The notes beneath the pieces are model-generated. The model had not been told where the DNA came from. It saw nothing but the letters and a program-made list of their open reading frames with translations, and did not search any database. The position numbers were made by a program, and so were the translations under genes. A DNA stretch of 64,000 bases from Bacteroidota bacterium (GTDB lineage Bacteria; Bacteroidota; JABWAT01), in the NCBI GenBank assembly GCA_023151185.1, contig JAKLJL010000008.1, positions 79,508 through 143,507 on the forward strand. Reading direction: 5' to 3'. The first letter of the stretch is position 1; each line of letters begins with the position of its first letter. Shown here in pieces: positions 35,954 to 45,470 of the stretch.

Positions 35954-37147
35954 TTATTTTTCGGTCAGGGCAGCAACTCCCGGAAGAACTTTGCCTTCGA
36001 GGAATTCGAGGCTGGCGCCGCCGCCGGTAGAAACGTGCGAAACCTGGTCATCCAGTCCGGCCTGGGCAATGGCTGCCGCACTGTCACCGCCACCGATAAT
36101 GGTCGTGGCGCCGCCTTTGGTGATATCGGCCAGAGCCTGAGCAATGGCAAATGTTCCTTTGGCAAAATTCGGCATTTCAAACACACCGGCAGGTCCGTTC
36201 CAGACTACGGTTTTGGCTTTCGACAGCACATCCTGAATCTGACGGATGGTTTCAGGACCGATATCCAGCCCCATCCAGCCATCCGGAATTTCAGTTGCCT
36301 TCACCACCTTGTGATCGGCTTCATTTTTAAATTCGCTGGCAACAACCACATCCACCGGCAGCATAATCGTTTTTCCTTTGGCTTTTGCGGTTTCGATCAG
36401 CGATTTGGCCAGTTCGATTTTATCTTCTTCAACCAGCGATTTGCCGACTGTAAGTCCCATGGCCTTGTAAAAGGTGAAGATCATGCCGCCACCGACGAAA
36501 ATGGTTTCAACTTTGTCGAAAAGATTCTGGATAACGTCAATCTTGCCCGAGATTTTGGATCCGCCCAGGATTGCCACAAACGGCCGGACCGGCTTTTCAA
36601 CCGCTTCGCCCAGATATTTCAGTTCTTTGGCAATGAGATACCCCGAGGCATTCTGCTTAAAGTAATGGGTAACACCTTCGGTGGAAGCATGGGCCCGGTG
36701 AGCCGTTCCGAAGGCATCATTTACGTACAGGTCGCCATAGGAAGCGAGGGTTTTGGCAAATTCCGGATCGTTTCCTTCTTCCATTTTATAAAACCGAAGG
36801 TTTTCGAGCAGAAGAACTTCGCCGGGTTTCAGGGCTGCTGCCAGGGCTTTGGCGTCGTCACCGATGCAGTCTTCGGCAAAGTGAACGGTTTGGCCCAGCA
36901 GGCCGGAAAGGTGAACCTGAACCGGTTTAAGGCTGTATTTCAGGTCTTTCTTTTCTTTCGGGCGGCCCAGGTGGCTCATTAAAATAGCCGAGCCGCCTTC
37001 GGCCAGAATTTTCTTAATGGTCGGGAGGGATTCAACGATCCGGCGGTCGTCGGTAATGGCCAGATTTTCATCGAGGGGAACGTTAAAATCCACCCGGACA
37101 AGGACTTTTTTGCCCTTTAGCTGCAGATCATCAATCGTCAGTTTCAT
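35954..37147 (-). CDS. pgk: Phosphoglycerate kinase
   Basis: A 397-residue glycolytic enzyme that transfers phosphate between 1,3-bisphosphoglycerate and ADP. The opening [13 protein letters not shown], the substrate loop [16 protein letters not shown] and the hinge/nucleotide signature with [11 protein letters not shown] and [13 protein letters not shown] are all intact. The start has AGGAGC upstream. Single gene with its own terminator; divergent from glgC with 215 bp between. Confidence 0.98.
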   Translation of the reverse strand: MKLTIDDLQLKGKKVLVRVDFNVPLDENLAITDDRRIVESLPTIKKILAEGGSAILMSHLGRPKEKKDLKYSLKPVQVHLSGLLGQTVHFAEDCIGDDAKALAAALKPGEVLLLENLRFYKMEEGNDPEFAKTLASYGDLYVNDAFGTAHRAHASTEGVTHYFKQNASGYLIAKELKYLGEAVEKPVRPFVAILGGSKISGKIDVIQNLFDKVETIFVGGGMIFTFYKAMGLTVGKSLVEEDKIELAKSLIETAKAKGKTIMLPVDVVVASEFKNEADHKVVKATEIPDGWMGLDIGPETIRQIQDVLSKAKTVVWNGPAGVFEMPNFAKGTFAIAQALADITKGGATTIIGGGDSAAAIAQAGLDDQVSHVSTGGGASLEFLEGKVLPGVAALTEK

Positions 37148-37362
37148 AAGTGCTCCTGTTTAATCAACTAAAAAAACCGGGCGTGAAGGTACGGAAAAAG
37201 CCCGAAAAGATAAATACCATGACCTCTTTAAACCGGGTCTTAACAGAAGTCTAATGCGGCAGAACCTTAAGCAACTTTATTCCGGATCCCATTGTATTTT
37301 ATTCGGGTTTCACCTAACTTACCGCAGCACTCTGGCAGAACAACCCGAACGGAGGCAACCCG

Positions 37363-38643
37363 ATGAAAGAGATTCTGGCAGTCATTTTAGCCGGCGGAAA
37401 AGGTGAACGTCTCTCCCCGCTGACCCGTGACCGGTCGAAACCGGCGGTTCCCTTCGGCGGAATCTACCGCATCATTGATATTACCCTGAGCAACTGCATC
37501 AACTCCGAAATTTATAAAATCATGGTCTTTCCCCAATACCGGGGGCAGTCTCTGGTCGATCATATTGAGGCGGGCTGGAATATTTTCAGTCTGAATCTGG
37601 GTCACTTTATTAAAATTGTCCACCCGCAGCTTGCTGAACAGTCGGATATGTACCGGGGAACGGCAGATTCGGTTCGGCACAACCTGAAATTGATCAACCA
37701 TGCCGGGGTTGAGTACATCCTCATTCTCTCGGGTGATCATATTTACAAAATGGATTACCAGCGGTTTCTGGATTTTCACCTGGCGAGTGAAGCCGATGTT
37801 TCAGTTGCCGTGAAGGAAGTCCCGGCTGCCGAGGCGCACCGGTTCGGTGTGGTGGTCACCGATCCGGATTTCAGGGTGACGGGGTTCCAGGAAAAACCGA
37901 AGGACCCGGCAACCCTGCCGGGGAAGCCCGGTTCGTCCCTGATTTCGATGGGCATTTATCTGTTCAGTCTGGATTTCCTCAATAAAATCCTGAAAAAGGT
38001 GGAAGGTCATGATTTTGGCCATGATGTCATTCCGGCGGCAGTTGAGCAGGGATCGGTCATGGCTTATTCCTTCGATCAGTTTAACCGGATCCGGGATTAT
38101 GCCTGGGTTTCAAACGAAGACGGCAGCCGTACCCGGGTTTTGCAGGAGAACACCCAGGATGCCTTTTACTGGCGTGATGTTGGGGATCTCGATTCTTACT
38201 GGCAGGCCAACATGGATCTGACCGGCGTCAGTCCGGGATTCAGCCTGTACGGAACCCGGTGGCCGCTGAGAACCTTTCAGCAGCAGTATCCGCCGGTAAA
38301 GACTGTCTTTAATAACCGCCGGGATTACCGGGTCGGTGCTGTTCTCGACTCGATCATTTCTCCCGGCAGCATCGTCAGCGGCGGGACGGTCCTCAATTCG
38401 GTTCTGTCGTACAACGTGAGGGTGAACAGTTGGGCTCAGGTGGAGGACTGCGTGATATTTTCGGATGTGGAAATCGGGCGGCATACCCGGGTGAGGCGGT
38501 GCATCATCGACAAGCACAACTATCTGCCGCACGGCATATCGATCGGTTACGACGAACAGGAAGACCGGAAGCACTATACCGTCACTCCCGGCGGCATTGT
38601 CGTCATCGGGAAACGGACGTTCAGGCGGCCCGGCGAAGACTAG
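37363..38643 (+). CDS. glgC: Glucose-1-phosphate adenylyltransferase
   Basis: A 426-residue ADP-glucose pyrophosphorylase that makes the precursor of glycogen. The nucleotide-binding motif AGGKGERLSPLT begins at residue 10, followed by YRIIDITLSNCINS and SGDHIYKMDY, and the C-terminal left-handed beta helix (VLNSVLSYNVRV, RVRRCIIDKHN). Family enzymes are controlled allosterically by glycolytic metabolites. No glgA or glgB follows. Confidence 0.96.
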   Translation: MKEILAVILAGGKGERLSPLTRDRSKPAVPFGGIYRIIDITLSNCINSEIYKIMVFPQYRGQSLVDHIEAGWNIFSLNLGHFIKIVHPQLAEQSDMYRGTADSVRHNLKLINHAGVEYILILSGDHIYKMDYQRFLDFHLASEADVSVAVKEVPAAEAHRFGVVVTDPDFRVTGFQEKPKDPATLPGKPGSSLISMGIYLFSLDFLNKILKKVEGHDFGHDVIPAAVEQGSVMAYSFDQFNRIRDYAWVSNEDGSRTRVLQENTQDAFYWRDVGDLDSYWQANMDLTGVSPGFSLYGTRWPLRTFQQQYPPVKTVFNNRRDYRVGAVLDSIISPGSIVSGGTVLNSVLSYNVRVNSWAQVEDCVIFSDVEIGRHTRVRRCIIDKHNYLPHGISIGYDEQEDRKHYTVTPGGIVVIGKRTFRRPGED

Positions 38644-38815
38644 CCCGGTTTTGACCCGTCAAAGATCACAAATTTAACCCTTGTTTTCCGACTTGCATTC
38701 CACTGGCTTTTTTCCTCCTGATTTTTCGTGTACCTTATCCCGATTAATTATTGACCCGGCCGGGACGGATTTCTCCGGCTCCCGGCTGCCGGTTTCATCT
38801 TTTCGCAATTTTCTC

Positions 38816-41800
38816 ATGGCTGCACGAACTCTCCTTTCTGCCCTGATGCTGCTGACCGCCTGGTCACTTCCGGCACAGGAATACACCTTGAACTTCGAAC
38901 GGATTTCGACCAAAGAAGGTCTGCCCCATACCACGGTTTACAGCCTGCTTCAGGATCAGACCGGTTTTATGTGGATCGGAACCGAAAACGGACTTGTCCG
39001 GTATGACGGGCTGAATCTGAAAGTCTGGATTTCGGATCCTGAAAACCAGGACGGTCTTGCCGGATCCAATATTTCCTCAATTGCCCTGGACGGCAACGGA
39101 AATTTGGTTTTGGGATTGTGGGGCGAAGGACTGAATATTTTTAATCCGAAAACCGAAAAATTTACCCGGTACTCACAGGATCCTGCCGACCCGACCTCAC
39201 TGAATGATAACCGGGCCCAGGTGGTCTTTGTGGATTCAAAAGACCGGATCTGGATCGGGACTTACCGGGGCGGACTGAACCGGTTTTTGCCCGATCAGAA
39301 AAAATTCCTGAGCTATATGACACTACCCGGGCAGCACAACAGCATCAGTTCCAACCGGATCTGGGCCATCGGGGAATCTGCAGACGGGATGCTCTGGCTG
39401 GGAACGGATGAGGGATTGAACCGGTTTGATCCGGAAAACGGAACCTTCAGCCAACCGGAACTGCCGAAGGGACCCGCCGGAAAAAGTCTTCAGGTCAGGG
39501 CTGTTTATCCCGAAAAAACCGGACAGATCTGGCTGGGAACCGATAACGGACTGATGCTTTACAATCCGGCCACAGGTGAAACCAAAGTCTGGCTGGCGGG
39601 AACCGGGCGGTCTTCTTCAACCGAAAATGTCATTAACCGGATTCTTGAAGATGCTTCGGGAAATCTCTGGATTGCCACTTATGAACGGGGACTGATCCGG
39701 TTTATCCCCCAGAAAAATAAATTTGTGCCTTACCTTGCCGATCCGGCCAATCCGAATGCTCTGGCATCCAATGACATCCGGTGTTTATATCAGGACCGGT
39801 CGGGTACCATCTGGACCGGCGGCCGTGGGGGCTCACTGGCCCGGTTTAACCTGATTGCCCGCAAATTCAATTACATCAGCACCAATCCCAACAATTCCAA
39901 CTCCCTTACCGATAATAACGTCACCACCATTTCCCAAAGCGCAGACGGTCATCTCTGGATGGGAACCAACGGCTACGGCGTGAATGAATACAACCCGGAT
40001 AAAGATCTTTACACCCATTTTTCCGCAGAGAAATCCGGAATCGGCAGTAATTTCATCCAGACCCTGTACCCTACCGACGAAACCGTCTGGATCGGGACCC
40101 GCAATGGCGGACTGAGCAAACTGGACCGCCGGACCGGGAAGTCCCGGGTTGTCGGCGGGAAACCGGGAGAACCGGTCCCTTTTACCAACAATACCATCCG
40201 GGCAATTCTGCCGGATAAACCCGGATTCCTCTGGGTTGGGACCAAAACTTCCGGACTTCACCTCATGGATATCCGGAAAGAAACCTTCCGGTCATTCCGG
40301 TCGCAGGCAACCATTCCCGGCAGTATTTCGGGAACCGACATCCGGTGTCTGTACCGCACCCGTAACGGTGTTCTGTATATCGGGACGGATGGTGGCGGAC
40401 TGAACCGGTTTAACCCGATGGATTCCACCTTTTCTTCCTGGAAATCCATTCCCGGAAATACCGAAACCCTGACCAATAATGATGTTGTTTGCCTCTGGGA
40501 AGACTCTACCGGCTTTCTCTGGGTCGGAACTGATGGCGGCGGACTGAACCGGTTTGATCCGGTCAGGGAAACCTTTGAAAATATGTCAAGGAAAATCCCG
40601 CTTGCAAGTGCCATTATTTACGGACTTCAGGGGGATGATTCCGGAAATCTCTGGATTCAGACCATCAACGGACTTTCACGGGTTGATCTGAAAACCCTGG
40701 CGGTCAGAAACTATCTGGCCAACGACGGCCTTCAGAGTTCCATGTTCAACCAGAACAGTTGCTATAAGGCGGCCTCGGGTGAGTTGTTTTTTGGCGGAAT
40801 CAACGGAATCACGTCTCTTTTTCCGGGCCAGATCCGGGATAATGCCTTCATTCCGGCCATTACTCTCACCTCTTTCGAGGTGTTCAATAAACCCCTGCAG
40901 ACTGATACCGCCGTTGCCTTTCTTAAAGTCATCACCCTCGATCATACCCAGAATTTCTTTTCCTTCCAGTTTGCCGCCCTCGATTTTGTCAATCCGGAAA
41001 ACAACCAGTTCAGATACAAGCTGGAAGGATTTGACGAAGACTGGATTGACTGCGGAACCCGGAAATTTGCCAGTTACACCAATCTGGACGGCGGTGAGTA
41101 CACCCTTCGGGTTGTCGGGTCGAACAATGACGGACTTTGGAATGAAACCGGCATCAGTGTTAAACTGATCGTGCTGCCACCCTTCTGGCAAACCTGGTGG
41201 TTCCGGCTTATTCTGCTTGCCCTTCTGGCCGGCGGTGTCTGGCTGGCCATCCGGATCAGAACCCGGCTGGTCAGAAATCATAACCGGTTGCTTGAACGGG
41301 AAATCGAAGAACGCACCCGGGAACTGCAGGAAAAGAACCAGACTCTGGAAATTACCCTGACCAACCTGAAAACAGCCCAGACTCATCTGTTTCAGCAGGA
41401 AAAAATGGCCTCTCTCGGAACTTTGGTTGCCGGCGTTGCACACGAAATCAACAATCCGGTTAATTTCATCCATACATCCATCCATCCGCTGAACCGTGAT
41501 TTTTCTGAACTGACCAAAACCCTGCACGAACTGCTTGAACTGCACAATGAACTGATCTATCTGAGGGCAAACGGAACGGCTGCTGACCTGGGCACTGTCA
41601 TCGACAAACTTGGCAACGAAGACCGGATCAGTCACATCCAGGAACTGGAGAATGAAATTGCCATTCTGCTGAAAGGTATTGAAACCGGTTCTACCCGGAC
41701 GGCTGAAATTGTAAAAAGTCTGAGAACCTTTACCCGTCTGGATGAGAATACCTGGAAGCTGTTCAATCTTCATGACGGACTTGACAGTACCATTCAGATT

Positions 41801-42241
41801 CTGACACCGAAATGGAAAAACCAGGTTACCATTCACCGGAATTACGGAGACTTACCCGAAGTGGAATGCTATCCGGGTCAGATCAATCAGGTTTTCATGA
41901 ACCTGCTGGTCAATGCTTTTGATGCGCTTGATTCTGGTGGCGAAGTGACCATTTCGAGCCGGCTTACCGGCGGAAAGGCCGAGATCAGAATCCGGGATAC
42001 CGGATGCGGGATCAGCAAAGAGGCCCAATCCCGGATTTTTGAGCCATTTTTCACCACCAAACCGGTGGGGAAAGGAACCGGGCTCGGGCTGGCGATTTCC
42101 TACAGTGTTATCAGCCGTCATAACGGCGAAATCCGGGTTAGCTCTGAACCCGGAAAGGGAACAGAATTTACCATCCTGCTGCCGGTTATCCAGACCACAG
42201 ACACGAAACCCGGATCCGAAGAAGAAAAGAGCCCCGCCTGA
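38816..42241 (+). CDS. Reg_prop beta-propeller sensor histidine kinase, second
   Basis: A 1141-residue membrane sensor from the ATG at 38816, which begins the signal MAARTLLSALMLLTAWSLPAQ; the frame stays open further upstream but that part is not signal-like. Periplasmic Reg_prop blades (GFMWIGTENGLVRYDG, DRIWIGTYRGGLNRF and many more) fill residues 25-700, then a Y_Y_Y domain (about 715-785), one helix at about 794-815, a coiled coil, a kinase dimerisation domain with His876 (AGVAHEINNPVNF) and a HATPase (RIFEPFFTTKPVGKGTGLGLAIS). There is no receiver domain. The ligand is unknown; a terminator overlaps the last codons. Confidence 0.9.
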   Translation: MAARTLLSALMLLTAWSLPAQEYTLNFERISTKEGLPHTTVYSLLQDQTGFMWIGTENGLVRYDGLNLKVWISDPENQDGLAGSNISSIALDGNGNLVLGLWGEGLNIFNPKTEKFTRYSQDPADPTSLNDNRAQVVFVDSKDRIWIGTYRGGLNRFLPDQKKFLSYMTLPGQHNSISSNRIWAIGESADGMLWLGTDEGLNRFDPENGTFSQPELPKGPAGKSLQVRAVYPEKTGQIWLGTDNGLMLYNPATGETKVWLAGTGRSSSTENVINRILEDASGNLWIATYERGLIRFIPQKNKFVPYLADPANPNALASNDIRCLYQDRSGTIWTGGRGGSLARFNLIARKFNYISTNPNNSNSLTDNNVTTISQSADGHLWMGTNGYGVNEYNPDKDLYTHFSAEKSGIGSNFIQTLYPTDETVWIGTRNGGLSKLDRRTGKSRVVGGKPGEPVPFTNNTIRAILPDKPGFLWVGTKTSGLHLMDIRKETFRSFRSQATIPGSISGTDIRCLYRTRNGVLYIGTDGGGLNRFNPMDSTFSSWKSIPGNTETLTNNDVVCLWEDSTGFLWVGTDGGGLNRFDPVRETFENMSRKIPLASAIIYGLQGDDSGNLWIQTINGLSRVDLKTLAVRNYLANDGLQSSMFNQNSCYKAASGELFFGGINGITSLFPGQIRDNAFIPAITLTSFEVFNKPLQTDTAVAFLKVITLDHTQNFFSFQFAALDFVNPENNQFRYKLEGFDEDWIDCGTRKFASYTNLDGGEYTLRVVGSNNDGLWNETGISVKLIVLPPFWQTWWFRLILLALLAGGVWLAIRIRTRLVRNHNRLLEREIEERTRELQEKNQTLEITLTNLKTAQTHLFQQEKMASLGTLVAGVAHEINNPVNFIHTSIHPLNRDFSELTKTLHELLELHNELIYLRANGTAADLGTVIDKLGNEDRISHIQELENEIAILLKGIETGSTRTAEIVKSLRTFTRLDENTWKLFNLHDGLDSTIQILTPKWKNQVTIHRNYGDLPEVECYPGQINQVFMNLLVNAFDALDSGGEVTISSRLTGGKAEIRIRDTGCGISKEAQSRIFEPFFTTKPVGKGTGLGLAISYSVISRHNGEIRVSSEPGKGTEFTILLPVIQTTDTKPGSEEEKSPA

Positions 42242-42262
42242 GCAGGCAGGGCTTTGTTTTTC
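42230..42262 (+). terminator. Terminator of second sensor kinase
   Basis: AGCCC-C-GCCTG pairs with CAGGC-A-GGGCT (one mismatch) and is followed by TTGTTTTTC. The stem overlaps the stop codon. Confidence 0.75.
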
Positions 42263-42317
42263 AGCCTGATTATTCCGAACTTACCGGTTCATTTTCTTTC
42301 ACCGGACCTGAAAACGG

Positions 42318-43376
42318 ATGAACCACCAAAACCCTCAGAAGACGACTCACCGTTCACCTTTTCCCGAACCGCCGGGCCGGATAGTGATTATTTTCAGGGG
42401 AACCGGTTCTGATCTGCTTCGGGCCGGATTTTTCTTCAAATCCGTCAGAACCCATTTCCCGGATGCCTCCATTCGTCTGATTACCCTGCCGCATCATGCC
42501 GATCTGGTCAAATATGCAGTTTGGTTCAACTCTGTCGGGTTTTACAAAGGCGGTTTTGATTTTTTTCGCCAGATCCGTCTGCTTCGGGCTGAACCGGCAG
42601 ATTTGCTGATCAATCTGGATCAGGGTGCATCCCGGCTGCAGTATTACTCGGCAGTCTGGGGAAAAGCCGTCCGGTCTGCCGGTTTTAAAACGGCGGAGTC
42701 GGGTGAGGTTTTTAACTGGCAGGCAGATGTGACCGACCATCCGGTTTTTTCACTGGCTCTCATCCGGCTGGCAGAAAAGCTGGGAATCGCCATCCCCCGG
42801 TCTGCTTCCCGGCCGCAGCTTACCATCGGCCCGAAAGAGTTTCAAAACGCCCGCAAGCAGCTTGCTCAGGTCAATCCCCTGAAGGCGCCGGTTATTGCTG
42901 TTAACCTGAGTGCTTCAGACAAGGACCGGTACTGGAAAAAGGATCACTGGTGGAACTTTTTGCTCCGTCTAAAAAAAACCGATCTTCAGGTTAAGCTTTT
43001 ACTGCTGTATCAGCCGGGCGATGCCCAGATCTCGAAAGACATTGCCACCCCGTTTGCCCCCGGATCGGTCATTTTTCCGGCGTATTCTGATCCTCAGCAT
43101 CAGGCTGCCTATCTGGTACAGGCTGATCTCGTGATTTCAGCCGATAGCTGGCTGCTCGAAGTTGCCGAAGCCTTCAAAATTCCCGCCATCGGGATTTTAC
43201 CCGAAAGTCACCGGGTGAAGATGCAGGCTGATGACCGTCAGGGAGTTTTTGAAGCCGTTTTTTCGGCGCAGAAGTCCGTTAAGGATATTCCGATCAGTTC
43301 AGTTTACGATGCCTATTGCCGGATCCGGCCAGGAATTCACCGGCTTGTTTCGGGCGGATCAGACCAAGACACTTAA
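42318..43376 (+). CDS. Glycosyltransferase family 9 protein, heptosyltransferase-like
   Basis: A 352-residue GT9-fold protein, with the N-terminal IVIIFRGTGSDLLRAGFFF (the P-loop-like start of the ADP-heptose transferase fold), INLDQGASR and the C-terminal nucleotide-sugar region (ADLVISADSWLLEVAEAF). It probably adds a heptose or related sugar to lipopolysaccharide core. It lacks the C-terminal cysteine motif of its neighbour. Starts a run of GT9-GT9-ABC ATPase-ABC permease, 14 bp before the second GT9 gene. Confidence 0.82.
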   Translation: MNHQNPQKTTHRSPFPEPPGRIVIIFRGTGSDLLRAGFFFKSVRTHFPDASIRLITLPHHADLVKYAVWFNSVGFYKGGFDFFRQIRLLRAEPADLLINLDQGASRLQYYSAVWGKAVRSAGFKTAESGEVFNWQADVTDHPVFSLALIRLAEKLGIAIPRSASRPQLTIGPKEFQNARKQLAQVNPLKAPVIAVNLSASDKDRYWKKDHWWNFLLRLKKTDLQVKLLLLYQPGDAQISKDIATPFAPGSVIFPAYSDPQHQAAYLVQADLVISADSWLLEVAEAFKIPAIGILPESHRVKMQADDRQGVFEAVFSAQKSVKDIPISSVYDAYCRIRPGIHRLVSGGSDQDT

Positions 43377-43390
43377 GCACAGGACCACCT

Positions 43391-44545
43391 ATGTCACAAA
43401 AGTTTCCTGAGTTATACGGAACTCCGGTTCCCGACTGCAAACTCTTCACCGGGTTCAAACCGTGTGAGCCGTATAAGGAATGCAGAACCTGCCAGGATCC
43501 GGTGCCGATCGGAACCCGGATTCTGATCATCAATTTTGAATCGATGGGGGATATTCTCGTTAATACCAGTTTTCTTCCGGCACTGAAGCGGAAGTTCCCC
43601 GAATCACAGATCACCTGGCTGACCCTGACGAAGAACCGGGCCCTGCTGTATAATAACCCGTATATTGATCACCTGAGCCTGTATGATTACGACGAACGGC
43701 TGTTTCTTCTTGCACAGGAATTTGATGTCCTGATCAATATCGACAAATCGGACCGGGCAGCTTCAATTGCGGTGAAAATGAAAGCCCGTGAAAAACTGGG
43801 TTTCGGCCTCAACCGGAACGGGGCCCTGATTCCCCTGAATCCGGAAGCGACGTATCTGTATCAGCTTGGTCTGAGTGATGACCTGAAGTTCAAAAAAAAC
43901 AAGCGGACCATGTCTGATATCCTTCATGAAATGTGCCGTCTGGAATTCCGCCGTGATGAGATGGTGCTGAACCTGACCAGTGAAGAAAAGCAAAAGGCTG
44001 CCCGGATGAAGTCGGAACTGGGGATTAAAGACGGTGAAACAGTTGTGGGGATCAACACCGGGAGCAATGTTCTCTTTCCGAACAAAAAATTGTCGGAAGA
44101 TCAGTATCTGGAACTGATAGAAATGCTGGCCGGAATCCCCAAAGTGCGGGTAGTCCTGTTTGGCGGACCTGAAGATGCAGACCGGAATGCCCGGCTGGCC
44201 GATGCGGTTGGGTATAAAGTGATTTCGACACCGACCAATCTGGGGCTCAGGAACGGAATTGTTATGATTGATATTGCAGATATCGTCATTTCGGGTGATG
44301 CAATGGGCCTTTATGCCGGTATAGCCCTTAAAAAATATGTGATCGCCTGGTTTGGCCCCACCTGCTGGGAAGAGGTGGATCTGTATGACCGGGGAATTAA
44401 AATTATACCGGACGGACTGGCGTGTTCCCCCTGCTGGAAAAAAGAATGCCCTTACGGCACGGAGTGCATTTCGGAAATCCGGCTAACGGCCATAGCTGAA
44501 GCAGTTCAGGCCAGGGTCAGGGAACTGAAACCGGTGAAAGCCTGA
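43391..44545 (+). CDS. GT9 heptosyltransferase-like protein with N-terminal cysteine cluster
   Basis: A 384-residue GT9 protein from the ATG at 43391. RILIINFESMGDILVNTSFLP is the classical start of the fold, and GINTGSNVLFPNKKL, VISGDAMGLYAG and the C-terminal CSPCWKKECPYGTEC are typical. Before the fold it has an extra ~45 residues with four cysteines (CKLFTGFKPCEPYKEC, RTC), which may bind a metal or form disulfides. Likely lipopolysaccharide core or O-antigen biosynthesis. It is followed 7 bp later by the ABC ATPase gene. Confidence 0.85.
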   Translation: MSQKFPELYGTPVPDCKLFTGFKPCEPYKECRTCQDPVPIGTRILIINFESMGDILVNTSFLPALKRKFPESQITWLTLTKNRALLYNNPYIDHLSLYDYDERLFLLAQEFDVLINIDKSDRAASIAVKMKAREKLGFGLNRNGALIPLNPEATYLYQLGLSDDLKFKKNKRTMSDILHEMCRLEFRRDEMVLNLTSEEKQKAARMKSELGIKDGETVVGINTGSNVLFPNKKLSEDQYLELIEMLAGIPKVRVVLFGGPEDADRNARLADAVGYKVISTPTNLGLRNGIVMIDIADIVISGDAMGLYAGIALKKYVIAWFGPTCWEEVDLYDRGIKIIPDGLACSPCWKKECPYGTECISEIRLTAIAEAVQARVRELKPVKA

Positions 44546-44552
44546 GGGACGG

Positions 44553-45470
44553 ATGCTCAAAATTGAGTCAGTCACAAAAAAATACGGGCAGTTCACCGCT
44601 GTTGATTCCCTGTCCTTCTCGGTTGATAAAGGGCGGATTTTAGGTCTCCTCGGGCCGAACGGTGCCGGTAAAACTTCGACCATCCGGATGATTGCCGGAA
44701 TTACCCTTCCGGATTCGGGCCGGATCACCTTCGGCAGCATTCCGGCCGGACCTGCCTCGCAGATGCTGATGGGGTATCTGCCGGAAGAACGGGGACTTTA
44801 CAAACGGATGACCGTTCTGGAAGGAATTCAGTTTTTAGGCGAGCTGAAACAGATTCCGGCACGGGAAGCCCGGAAAAAGGGACTGAACCTGCTCGAAGAA
44901 TTCGGACTGGCCGACTGGCAGAACAAGAAAATTGAAGCACTTTCGAAAGGAATGCAGCAAAAAGTCCAGATTCTGACGACTATTCTGCACGATCCGGACC
45001 TGATCATTCTTGATGAACCCCTTTCCGGGCTCGATCCGATCAACGCCGAACTGGTGAACACCCTGATCATGGACCTTAAAAACAAGGGCAAAATAATTCT
45101 GTTCTCGACCCACCGGATGGAACAGGTCGAAAAAATTTGCGATGATATTGTTCTCATTAACAAGGGAATCGGGGTTTTGAACGGCCCGCTGAATGAAATC
45201 CGGAAAAAATTCGGAACTGATTCTGTAATCATCGGGTTTGATGGCGATGCCTCTGTTTTGAACCGGATAGCCGGAATTACCCTCGCCGATATTCACCCGA
45301 AACATGCCGAAATCAAACTGAACGGAACTCCACTGAAACCGGTTATTGCCTTTCTGAATGAACATCTGGAGCTGCACCGGGTTGAACGGGTAAGTCCGTC
45401 ACTGAAAGATATTTTCATCCGTACGGTGACAGAACAGGGGTTTGATCTTGAAGCAGGAGGGTTGGAATGA
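44553..45470 (+). CDS. ABC-2 type exporter ATPase (NatA-like)
   Basis: A 305-residue ATPase. Walker A GPNGAGKT, the signature LSKGMQQK, Walker B LIILDEPLSGLDP and the switch histidine (FSTHRMEQ) are intact. The C-terminal ~80 residues form a regulatory domain like that of NatA. It overlaps the permease gene by 4 bp, so it powers that permease. Confidence 0.93.
   Translation: MLKIESVTKKYGQFTAVDSLSFSVDKGRILGLLGPNGAGKTSTIRMIAGITLPDSGRITFGSIPAGPASQMLMGYLPEERGLYKRMTVLEGIQFLGELKQIPAREARKKGLNLLEEFGLADWQNKKIEALSKGMQQKVQILTTILHDPDLIILDEPLSGLDPINAELVNTLIMDLKNKGKIILFSTHRMEQVEKICDDIVLINKGIGVLNGPLNEIRKKFGTDSVIIGFDGDASVLNRIAGITLADIHPKHAEIKLNGTPLKPVIAFLNEHLELHRVERVSPSLKDIFIRTVTEQGFDLEAGGLE

Noticed and set aside
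36035-36982. 315-residue plus-strand frame opposite pgk
   Set aside because: Antisense to conserved pgk codons; low-complexity His/Phe/Gly-rich translation with no family resemblance.
40676-41836. 386-residue minus-strand frame within the second sensor kinase
   Set aside because: Antisense shadow of the kinase; lacks any motif or start signal.
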